Program-made: the position numbers and the translations under genes
The notes under the pieces: model-generated
What the model saw: the letters and a program-made list of their open reading frames with translations, nothing else
Databases searched by the model: none
Told to the model about the DNA's origin: nothing
Shown here: positions 1-5,980 of the stretch, one piece after another
Layout of the letters: each line of letters begins with the position of its first letter
Numbering within the stretch: position 1 is the stretch's first letter
NCBI GenBank assembly: GCA_964396965.1
Contig: CAYNGD010000037.1
Location: 1 to 8,710 of the forward strand
Reading direction: 5' to 3'
From: JABMRW01 sp964396965
Lineage (GTDB): Bacteria > Chloroflexota > Dehalococcoidia > Dehalococcoidales > BS750m-G39
Length of the DNA stretch: 8,710 bases

Positions 1-3
1 GAG

Positions 4-450
4 ATGGATATGTGGCCGCTGGAAACCCGGGAGTTTAACCGGCTCTACCAGTTCTACGATAACCTCAGGGAGGGAAGGTTTACCACCACCAAATGTCGGA
101 AGTGCGGAAACGTCGCTTTTCCGCCGGGGGTTATCTGCCCCAGGTGCTGGTCGGAGGAGCTGGAGTGGGTGGACCTGCCCCAGAGGGGCAGGGTGGTCAC
201 CTTCACCGAGACCCAGGCCGGTGCCCCCATCGGTTTTCCCCCGCCGCTGATTATGGCCTGGCTCAACTTCGGCAAGGACAGCCCGCTCAAGCACCTGCTG
301 GTGCGCATTGTGAACTGCGCCGAGGGCGAGCTGAAGGAGGGCGACGAAGTCAAGCTGGTGGTCTTTGAGGTCCCGTCCCACCCCATCGAGGTCAAGCGGG
401 AGACCAAGATATGCGACCGGGTCTATTATGCCTTTGAGCGGGTGAAGTAG
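4..450 (+). CDS. DUF35-type zinc-ribbon / OB-fold protein
   Basis: A 148-aa protein with an N-terminal helical stretch, a rubredoxin-like zinc ribbon, and a C-terminal OB-fold. The zinc ligands are C31, C34, C45 and C48 (CxxC-x10-CxxC); the beta-rich OB part starts with GRVVTFTET near residue 61. In known members this fold accompanies thiolase-like or other acyl-CoA enzymes, where it helps bind CoA substrates or stabilises the partner; it is not itself a recognised catalyst. The length is normal for the family. Only three bases lie upstream of the ATG, so the ribosome site cannot be seen. The codon before it is open, and a second ATG lies two codons in, so the true start may differ or lie outside the window. 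The CoA-ligase gene follows 24 bases after the stop, in keeping with a shared acyl-CoA role. The family call is firm; the partner is inferred. Confidence 0.85.
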   Translation: MDMWPLETREFNRLYQFYDNLREGRFTTTKCRKCGNVAFPPGVICPRCWSEELEWVDLPQRGRVVTFTETQAGAPIGFPPPLIMAWLNFGKDSPLKHLLVRIVNCAEGELKEGDEVKLVVFEVPSHPIEVKRETKICDRVYYAFERVK

Positions 451-463
451 GCGACTTCAAGTC

Positions 464-469
464 AGGAGG
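464..469 (+). promoter_or_regulatory. Ribosome-binding site fixing the CoA-ligase start at ATG 475
   Basis: A perfect AGGAGG ends 5 bases before ATG 475 but only 2 bases before the in-frame GTG at 472. Normal spacing therefore selects the ATG, giving 448 rather than 449 residues. Confidence 0.75.
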
Positions 470-474
470 TAGTG

Positions 475-1821
475 ATGAAACCGGAGGAGCAGTACTGGAA
501 TCCGGTCCTGGAAACGCTGCCGCCCGAGAAGCTCCGGCAGTTCCAGCTAGCCAAGTTCAAGAACATCCTGAAGTGGGCTTACCAGAATTCTCCGTTCTAC
601 CGTGACCTTTATAAGAAAGCCGGCCTTGAGCCCGGCGATATCAAGACATTCGACGATATACGCAAAGTCCCCAAGACGGAAAAGTCAATGCTGAGGGAGG
701 CGCAGGGCAAAGAACCCTACCCCTACGGCAGCATCCTTTCCGTGCCCCTGGAGCAGGTGACCGAATACCGCCAGACCAGCGGCACCACCGGCCAGCCCGT
801 CTATCACCCGGAGACCTGGCAGGACTGGGAGTGGTCGGCCGAGTCCTGGGCTTACGCCCTCTACGCCTACGGCTACCGCGACTACGACCGGGTCTTTTTG
901 CCCTTTGGCTACAGCATAAATATCGCCTTCTGGGCGGGCCACTACGCCGCCGAGAAGATAGGCTGCGAGGTCGTCCCCGGCGGCATACTCGATACCGAGG
1001 CCAGGATACTGAAGATGAAGGAGATAAAGGCCACTGCCTTTATGGCCACGCCGACCTATATCTTGGGCATGGCCGACACCGCCAGAAAGCTGGGACTGAA
1101 CCCGGCCAGGGACTTATATATCAAGAAGATAACGGCCGCCGGCGAGCCGGGGGCTTGTGTCCCGGCCACCAAAAAACGGATGGAGGAGGCCTGGGGGGCC
1201 AAGGTCTATGACCAGGTCGGTGCCACCGAGATAGGGCACTGGGGCTTTGAGTGCCAGGCCCAGGCCGGGCTGCATATCCTCGAGGCCTTCCATCTGCTCG
1301 AGATAGAGGATATCGAGACCGGCGCCGCCATCACCAAGCCTGGCCAGAGGGGCAGCATGGTGATTACCACCTTTGACCGCTATGCCCACCCCTGCATCCG
1401 GTTTGACTCCAAGGATATCATTGAGTGGAGCCCGATAGAACGATGTGAGTGCGGGCGGACCTTCCGGTTGCTTAAGGGCGGTGTGGTCGGCCGCGCCGAT
1501 GACATCACCAAGGTGAAGGGGATACTCCTAGCGCCGACGGCTATCGAAGAGGTGGTGAGGAGCATCCCCGAGCTGGGAGACGAGTACGAGGTTACCGTCA
1601 CAAAGAAGGGCGATATTGACAATATATCCCTGAAGGTGGAGACCGCCCCCGGTTTTAAGGGCGATGTCGGGGCGGTTGAACAGAAGCTGGTCCAGCAGCT
1701 GAGACTGAAGACCGGCCTCAGGTACAATCTGGAGTTCCACGACTACGGCACCCTCCCCCACTATGCCGTCAAGGCTAGGCGGTTCAAAGACCTGAGGCAC
1801 AAGGAGCAGGTAGGTGGTTAA
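475..1821 (+). CDS. PaaK-family (phenylacetate-CoA ligase-like) AMP-forming CoA ligase
   Basis: A 448-aa adenylate-forming enzyme, the usual length for phenylacetate-CoA ligases. By family it converts a carboxylic acid, ATP and CoA to an acyl- or aryl-CoA in the cytoplasm. Visible motifs in order are the P-loop TSGTTGQP (101-108), AAGEPG (221-226), YDQVGATEIG (245-254, the adenine/Mg site), RFDSKD (309-314), the hinge region GRADDITKVKG (339-349), and a C-terminal VKARR whose K433 sits where the adenylation lysine is expected. A CECGR stretch (324-328) is also common in PaaK relatives. The N-terminal segment (about 25-75, with NSPFYRDLY) is typical of PaaK. ATG 475 was chosen over GTG 472 from ribosome-site spacing. 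The substrate cannot be read; phenylacetate, benzoate-type or other acids are all possible. It follows the DUF35 gene and overlaps the next small gene, so it is probably in an operon. Confidence 0.9.
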   Translation: MKPEEQYWNPVLETLPPEKLRQFQLAKFKNILKWAYQNSPFYRDLYKKAGLEPGDIKTFDDIRKVPKTEKSMLREAQGKEPYPYGSILSVPLEQVTEYRQTSGTTGQPVYHPETWQDWEWSAESWAYALYAYGYRDYDRVFLPFGYSINIAFWAGHYAAEKIGCEVVPGGILDTEARILKMKEIKATAFMATPTYILGMADTARKLGLNPARDLYIKKITAAGEPGACVPATKKRMEEAWGAKVYDQVGATEIGHWGFECQAQAGLHILEAFHLLEIEDIETGAAITKPGQRGSMVITTFDRYAHPCIRFDSKDIIEWSPIERCECGRTFRLLKGGVVGRADDITKVKGILLAPTAIEEVVRSIPELGDEYEVTVTKKGDIDNISLKVETAPGFKGDVGAVEQKLVQQLRLKTGLRYNLEFHDYGTLPHYAVKARRFKDLRHKEQVGG

Positions 1822-2002
1822 AGACTATAAAATAGGTGACATGGCGGAGAAGATACGGCTGTTGAAGAAGACGGCGGTTGAACTGAAGAGCATCTCCGGC
1901 GGGATTCAGGCGGTTGACCGCAATGTTGACCGCATTCTGGCCAGCGTCAAGATGCTGGAAATCAACATCAGCGACCTGGTGGATATCGGCGGTGGTAGTT
2001 GA
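1814..2002 (+). CDS. Small unrecognised protein, probably helical
   Basis: A 62-residue protein I do not recognise. It starts at GTG 1814, 8 bases inside the end of the CoA-ligase gene, with AAGGAG at 1801-1806 spaced 7 bases away; the overlap suggests translational coupling. ATG 1841 (53 aa) is an alternative, but its ribosome site (AGGTGA) is too close. Residues about 10-55 alternate hydrophobic and charged positions (EKIRLLKK, VDRNVDRILASVKMLEINISDL), as in an amphipathic helix or short coiled coil. There is no cysteine, no membrane segment and no CBS domain, so it is not the third (CBS) subunit known from phenylphosphate synthase. Codon use matches its neighbours. It may be a small partner or assembly factor of the ligase or the kinase, but that is a guess from position only. 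Confidence 0.6.
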   Translation: MVKDYKIGDMAEKIRLLKKTAVELKSISGGIQAVDRNVDRILASVKMLEINISDLVDIGGGS

Positions 2003-2027
2003 CCTGGCACCGGTACTGCGGTAAAGT
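1999..2027 (+). promoter_or_regulatory. Possible sigma70-type promoter before the split-kinase genes
   Basis: TTGACC (1999-2004), a 17-base spacer, then TAAAGT (2022-2027): 5/6 and 4/6 matches to the -35 and -10 consensus at ideal spacing. Transcription would begin near 2034, just before the AGGAGG at 2046-2051. It lies in the largest gap of the cluster (54 bases), so genes 4-6 could be expressed separately from genes 1-3. The -10 match is only moderate. Confidence 0.35.
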
Positions 2028-2056
2028 TTTCTCTAGCTTAAAGCAAGGAGGGCTGG

Positions 2057-3742
2057 ATGAAAGCGGTATACGGGGTAACGCGGTTCGAGTTTGACGAGGA
2101 GAACGACCTTAAGAACTATACGGTGTGGCTGTGTGACGTCGGCCACGGCACGCCGCCCTGGCGGCCCCTCTTCTTTATCGAGAGCTGGGGGAGGTGGGCC
2201 TACCGCGCCGTCCAGCGGGGTGCCGAGCGGCTCTGTCTGCCCACCACCAGGGGCTGGGATGTAAGGTTCATCGATGGTTACCCCTACCCCACCGTGATTG
2301 AGACCTCGGATGAGGAGGCCAGGCAGCGCCAACTGGTGTTCCGGGAGAGGATTAGGCCCTATATTGAGGACTTCGACGCTGAGTGGGAAAAGCGCAAGGC
2401 CGACCTGATGAAGGCCTATAAAGAGCTCAGGAAAAAGTACGGCCTGAAGAAGTACGCCGATATCAAGAAGCTGGCCAACATCGACCTCCTTGAATGTTTT
2501 GACGACTATATGCAGGTGGACCGGCTCCAGTGGGATATTCACATGGAGCTGATGATGCCCGCCTTTTACCTCTTCGGCCTGTTTGACCAGATGTGCCGGG
2601 AGCTGCTCGGCTTTGGCCATACCGACCCTATCTTCGCCAGGCTGATGGCCGGCTTCGATAGCATGCTGTTCCAGTTCAACAAGGAGATATGGCGGCTGGG
2701 TAACCGGGCCAATGAGCTCGGCCTCGCCGAGCTTTTCCGCACCACCAAGGACGACCGGGCGCTGCTGGCCAAGCTGGCCAAGAGCGCTGACGGCAGGAAG
2801 TGGCTCAGGGAGTACCAGGACTTTCTGGAGGTCCACGGCTGGCGGAACGAGCGTATGCTGGACTGGGCGACCCCGAACTGGCTGGAGGAGCCCCGCCTGG
2901 GCATACCCCTGATAAAGGTGGCCATAACTACCAAGGGGGCCTATTCCATGGACCAGAGGCGGGAGAGGGCCATCAGGGAGAGGGGGAAGGCGGAAAAAGA
3001 GGTCCTGGCCAGGGTACCCGCCGAGCAGAGGGGCTGGTTTGAGGCCCTGATGAAGGCCGCCCAGAAAGCAGGCTCCTGGAGCGAGGACCACACCTACTAC
3101 TGCGAGCTCTACGGCCACGGCATGGGGCGGTGGATAACCAGAGAGATCGGGCGGCGCTTCGCCGAGGCCGGCGTTATCAACGACCCGGAGGACATCTACT
3201 TCGTGCTGGCCGACGAGATAGAGAAGGCGATGATACCGATGGGGAAGGTCAAGCTGCAGCGCTACGTCAACCGGCGCAAGCGGGAGTGGAAACGATACCT
3301 CAAGCTCGAACACAAGCCCTTCTACGGGAATATCGAGCGCGTGCAGGAGATGTTGAAGAAAGACGCCACCATCTCCGTCTCCACCTCGGCCCCCATCGTC
3401 AGGGAGGAGCTGAAGGCCGACCTCTACGGTGCCGCCTCGGCACCGGGGGTGGTGGAGGGGGTCGCCCGCATCATAATGACCGAAGATAAACTGGCCGACC
3501 TCAAGCCGGGGGAGATTCTGGTGGCACCGGGGACGAGCGCCCCCTGGACACCGGCCTTCGAGATAATCCAGGGCCTCATCACCGACGGCGGCGGCGCTCT
3601 CTGTCACGCCGTAATCGTGGCCAGGGAGTACGGCATTCCGGCGGTCACCGGCTGCGTTGAGGCCACCAAGAAGATTAAGACCGGCGACCGGGTAAAGGTT
3701 GACGGCGACCTCGGTGTGGTCTATATCGTTCATGGAAGGTAG
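2057..3742 (+). CDS. Phosphohistidine subunit of a split PEP-synthase-like dikinase (phenylphosphate synthase alpha-like)
   Basis: A 561-aa protein with two parts. Residues about 455-561 are the PEP-utilizing-enzyme mobile (swivelling) domain: GAASAPGVVEG (458-468), LVAPGTSAPWTPAF (488-501), and GGALCHAVIVARE (512-524), where H517 is the phosphate-carrying histidine. Residues 1-440 form a large, aromatic-rich, mostly helical region with EVHGWRNERMLDW (258-270) and a DPEDIYFVLADE stretch (376-387). These resemble the acceptor-binding region of phenylphosphate synthase alpha and rifampicin phosphotransferase. There is no ATP-grasp domain and no C-terminal pyruvate/PEP barrel. The ATP domain is encoded separately at 4481-5524. 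The tail after the histidine is 44 residues, close to the alpha subunit of Thauera as I recall it. Inferred role: H517 is phosphorylated by the ATP subunit and passes the phosphate to an unknown hydroxylated substrate. ATG 2057 has AGGAGG 5 bases upstream. Confidence 0.8.
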   Translation: MKAVYGVTRFEFDEENDLKNYTVWLCDVGHGTPPWRPLFFIESWGRWAYRAVQRGAERLCLPTTRGWDVRFIDGYPYPTVIETSDEEARQRQLVFRERIRPYIEDFDAEWEKRKADLMKAYKELRKKYGLKKYADIKKLANIDLLECFDDYMQVDRLQWDIHMELMMPAFYLFGLFDQMCRELLGFGHTDPIFARLMAGFDSMLFQFNKEIWRLGNRANELGLAELFRTTKDDRALLAKLAKSADGRKWLREYQDFLEVHGWRNERMLDWATPNWLEEPRLGIPLIKVAITTKGAYSMDQRRERAIRERGKAEKEVLARVPAEQRGWFEALMKAAQKAGSWSEDHTYYCELYGHGMGRWITREIGRRFAEAGVINDPEDIYFVLADEIEKAMIPMGKVKLQRYVNRRKREWKRYLKLEHKPFYGNIERVQEMLKKDATISVSTSAPIVREELKADLYGAASAPGVVEGVARIIMTEDKLADLKPGEILVAPGTSAPWTPAFEIIQGLITDGGGALCHAVIVAREYGIPAVTGCVEATKKIKTGDRVKVDGDLGVVYIVHGR

Positions 3743-3763
3743 CCGGTTTAATCGGGAGGAGTT

Positions 3764-4468
3764 GTGGTGAGCCAGGCTGGTAACCAGGTGACGGTCCAGG
3801 CCGAGCCGGAGCCCTTGGAGATAGACCTCTCCAGGACGGCGGTCGTCGTGGTTGATATGCAGAACACCTTTGTCCACCGGGGTGGCATCTTTGACCTGGC
3901 CGGCTTTGACATTTCCGCTACCGCGAAAATCATCGGGCCCTGCCGGGAGATAGTTAAGACGGCGCGGGAGAAGGGGATTAGGGTCATATACACGCAGATG
4001 GGTTACAGCCCTGACCTTTACGGTAGCGGCGGCCAGAATTCCCCACTCTGGCGGAAATCGCGAGGGTTACCCCTGCTCCGCCAGCGCCCCGAACTCAGGG
4101 ACAAGCTCTATATCTACGGCACCTGGGGGGCTGACATCATCGAAGAACTGGCCCCGGAACCGGGTGATATAGTCATCCAGAAGCAAAAGCATGACGGCTT
4201 TATCGGCACCAATCTGGACATCGTTTTAAGGACATACAGCATAAAGTACCTGGTGTTCATCGGGACCGCCACCAACATCTGCGTTGACTCCACCCTCAGG
4301 CACGCCTTCTTCCTGGACTACTTCCCCGTCCTGGTGACCGATGCGGTAAGTCAGCTGGGCCCCGGCACCACCCAGGAGGCAACTATTTTCAACGTCAGGA
4401 CTATCTTCGGCTGGGTGACGACCTCGGAGAATCTCTTGAACGCTCTCAGGCCGGCCGAGAAGCTCTAG
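3764..4468 (+). CDS. RutB-like isochorismatase-family cysteine hydrolase
   Basis: A 234-aa protein of the isochorismatase-like hydrolase family. The catalytic triad is visible: D31 in VVVVDMQNTF, K140 in VIQKQKHDGF, and C173 in GTATNICVDST, whose ATN bears the usual cis-peptide region. Segments such as GIRVIYTQMG (71-80), NSPLWRKS (92-99) and IFNVRTIFGWV (208-218) recall RutB, the (per)ureidoacrylate amidohydrolase of uracil breakdown. Members cleave C-N bonds of amides, ureides or carbamates in the cytoplasm. No other rut or pyrimidine genes are here, so its true substrate is unknown. It lies 21 bases after the phosphohistidine gene and 12 before the ATP-domain gene, so it probably acts in the same pathway. 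The start is GTG 3764; GTG 3767, one codon later, is better spaced (7 bases) from GGAGG at 3755-3759. The family call is firm; the RutB-like function is moderate. Confidence 0.88.
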   Translation: MVSQAGNQVTVQAEPEPLEIDLSRTAVVVVDMQNTFVHRGGIFDLAGFDISATAKIIGPCREIVKTAREKGIRVIYTQMGYSPDLYGSGGQNSPLWRKSRGLPLLRQRPELRDKLYIYGTWGADIIEELAPEPGDIVIQKQKHDGFIGTNLDIVLRTYSIKYLVFIGTATNICVDSTLRHAFFLDYFPVLVTDAVSQLGPGTTQEATIFNVRTIFGWVTTSENLLNALRPAEKL

Positions 4469-4480
4469 CAGGAGGTTACC

Positions 4481-5524
4481 GTGTCCAAGAAATGGGTTAC
4501 CTGGTTCGAGGAGCTGGGCCGGGAGGACAACGACCTGGTGGGTAAGAAGTGCGCCAACCTGGGCGAGATGACCAGGATGGGCTTGAGAGTACCCCCCGGG
4601 TTCGCCCTCTCCGTGGAGGCCTACCGCGACTTTATGGATATGACCGGGGTGGTTGGGGAGATAAGGAAATATCTGGCTGAGGCCAAACCTAAAGATATAA
4701 AGCAGTTTACCCAGTCCAGCGCCGAGATACGCCAGATTGTGCAGTCCAAGGCCATGCCCCAGGAGATGGAAAAGGCGATAGTCTCGCACTATAAGGAGCT
4801 CTGCCGGAGGTGCGCCGCCGAGGTGGCCGTCTCAACCCGCTCCGCCGGCCCGGCCAGCCACCCCGGCCAGTACGAGACCTACCTCAATGTAATCGGGAAT
4901 TCTGATTTGGTGGATAAGGTAAAGAGGGTCTGGGCCAGCACCTTTAACCCCCGTTCCCTGGCTTTTAGAAGCCGGAAGAAGTTGGCGCTGGAGAGCGACC
5001 CTATCGGCGTGGCCGTGCTCAGGATGGTCAACGCCCGGGCGGCGGGTGTTATCTTTACCGCCGACCCCAACACCGGCGATACCAGCCGGATGATAATCGA
5101 GGCCAACTGGGGGCTGGGGGAGAGCGTGGTCAGCGGCGAGTCCACCCCCGATAACTATATCCTGGACAAAGAAAACCTGAAGATAATAGAGAAGAAGCTG
5201 GGGCCGAAGTCCCGCTACGTGACCTTCAAAGAGGTGGGCGTGGCCGAGGAGGAGCTGCCCCCGGAGAAGACCGATAAATTCTGCCTGAGCGATGACGAGG
5301 CCGGGGAGATAGGCAGGCTGGGCAAGATACTGGAGGAGCACTTTGGCAAACCTCAGGATGCGGAGTGGGCAGTAGAAGAGGGCGCACCGCTGCCGGAGAG
5401 TATCATCCTGCTGCAGACCCGGCCCGAGGTTATCGCCAAGACCAAGCCACCGGTTGACAAGATTGTTGACCTGATGCTGGACCGCATCTCCAAGGGGGTG
5501 AGGTTTGAGGGGGGCAAGATGTGA
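4481..5524 (+). CDS. Stand-alone ATP-grasp subunit of the split dikinase (PEP synthase N-terminal domain; phenylphosphate synthase beta-like)
   Basis: A 347-aa protein matching only the N-terminal ATP/AMP-binding domain of PEP synthase and pyruvate phosphate dikinase. Landmarks are GKKCANLGEM (21-30), VPPGFALSVEAYRDF (37-51), STRSAGPASHPGQYETYLNV (118-137, with R120 as the ATP-contacting arginine), AAGVIFTADP (187-196), ANWGLGESVVSG (208-219), PQDAEWAV (291-298, with D293 and E295) and LLQTRPE (310-316). All key positions seem intact, so it should bind ATP and make the beta-phosphoryl donor. It ends shortly after LLQTRPE, where PEP synthase would continue into the linker and histidine domain. 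The RSAGPASHPGQ loop is shorter than the RSSATAEDLP type of PEP synthase and resembles, from memory, that of phenylphosphate synthase. GTG start with AGGAGG 5 bases upstream (4470-4475). It presumably charges H517 of the product of 2057-3742. Confidence 0.85.
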   Translation: MSKKWVTWFEELGREDNDLVGKKCANLGEMTRMGLRVPPGFALSVEAYRDFMDMTGVVGEIRKYLAEAKPKDIKQFTQSSAEIRQIVQSKAMPQEMEKAIVSHYKELCRRCAAEVAVSTRSAGPASHPGQYETYLNVIGNSDLVDKVKRVWASTFNPRSLAFRSRKKLALESDPIGVAVLRMVNARAAGVIFTADPNTGDTSRMIIEANWGLGESVVSGESTPDNYILDKENLKIIEKKLGPKSRYVTFKEVGVAEEELPPEKTDKFCLSDDEAGEIGRLGKILEEHFGKPQDAEWAVEEGAPLPESIILLQTRPEVIAKTKPPVDKIVDLMLDRISKGVRFEGGKM

Positions 5525-5530
5525 CTGCCC

Positions 5531-5635
5531 TTGGCTTGGCATACCTTCCTTAAAGCACACTCCATTATTATCCAAACTCTTGAACGCAAAATGAAGAAAG
5601 GCCAGCATCTCCCGTTAAACTGGTTCGATGTCTAA
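5531..5635 (+). pseudogene. 5' part of a MarR-family regulator gene, cut by an in-frame TAA
   Basis: Reading from TTG 5531 gives 34 residues (beginning MAWHTFLKAH, ending LPLNWFDV) that match the first helix and start of the winged-helix domain of MarR regulators. The frame then hits TAA at 5633-5635 and, in the same frame, resumes with AWLSRTPDGRLRM and the rest of the domain. Reading the TAA as TTA (Leu) would rebuild a protein of about 147 residues, the normal MarR length. The only ribosome-site-like sequence (a G-rich run ending near 5514) is too far from TTG 5531, so this piece may be neither translated nor functional. The segment begins only 6 bases after the stop of the ATP-grasp gene and in the same frame. 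A single sequencing or assembly error at 5633-5635 would explain it equally well. Confidence 0.65.
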
Positions 5636-5671
5636 GCCTGGTTAAGCCGCACTCCTGATGGACGTCTGCGC

Positions 5672-5974
5672 ATGCAGGTTCTGGCAAAGTCGATATACCT
5701 GAGTAATAGCGGATTAACCCGGCTTTTAAATCGCATGGCAGCGGCGGGATTAGTTGAACGTCAAAACTGCCCAGATGACCGGCGGGGATGGTATGCCGTC
5801 ATCACCGCCGAAGGTAGAAAGGCTTTCGAACGTGCGCTTCCTGGGCATGCGCGAGAAGTGGAAAAACATTTCCTTAGTCGTTTCAGTGATGACGAAATTG
5901 AGGTTCTTAATAGCTTGCTTTCAAGACTTACCAAACCTAGGAGCGAAGTCAAGAGAAAGGTTCAAATTCGGTGA
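5672..5974 (+). CDS. MarR-family winged-helix regulator, remaining downstream ORF
   Basis: The open part downstream of the in-frame TAA is 100 aa from ATG 5672. It contains the DNA-recognition helices and wing: SIYLSNSGLTRLLNRM (about 6-21), AAAGLVERQNCPDDRRGWYAV (the wing, with the conserved D-R-R), and a C-terminal helix ending SLLSRLTKPRSE. It lacks the first dimerisation helix and the first helix of the domain, which lie upstream of the stop codon. Alone it would probably not dimerise normally, and there is no convincing ribosome site before ATG 5672. The gene ends 6 bases before the MFS exporter start, the classic pairing of a MarR repressor with the drug exporter it controls. If the TAA is real, the exporter may have lost this control. 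The MarR family call is firm; whether it is functional is doubtful. Confidence 0.72.
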   Translation: MQVLAKSIYLSNSGLTRLLNRMAAAGLVERQNCPDDRRGWYAVITAEGRKAFERALPGHAREVEKHFLSRFSDDEIEVLNSLLSRLTKPRSEVKRKVQIR

Positions 5975-5980
5975 CCCATC

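Noticed and set aside
1814..2002. The small protein as the third, regulatory subunit of phenylphosphate synthase
   Set aside because: That subunit is about 24 kDa with two CBS domains. This one is 62 residues with no CBS pattern.
2009..2030. Possible terminator: ACCG...CGGT followed by AAAGTTTT
   Set aside because: The stem is only four pairs with a mismatch beside it, and the T-run is short and offset. The overlap with a -35/-10 pair fits a promoter better.
2033..3877. Long open frame on the minus strand opposite the histidine subunit
   Set aside because: It is a low-complexity Gly/Leu/Pro/His-rich shadow of a GC-rich gene. The + strand protein has clear PEP-utilizing-enzyme motifs and a good ribosome site.
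5454..5482. Perfect TTGACA -35 near the end of the ATP-grasp gene as a promoter for the MarR/MFS genes
   Set aside because: At 17 bases spacing the -10 position reads CTGGAC, with no acceptable hexamer nearby. The TTGACA encodes part of a conserved protein stretch.
2057..5524. Ordinary PEP synthase split by a frameshift
   Set aside because: The gene order is reversed (histidine domain before ATP domain), a separate hydrolase gene lies between, each gene has its own ribosome site, and the C-terminal barrel is absent.
4832..5608. 258-codon minus-strand open frame opposite the ATP-grasp gene
   Set aside because: No recognisable motifs and a shadow-type composition, while the + strand frame carries all ATP-grasp landmarks.
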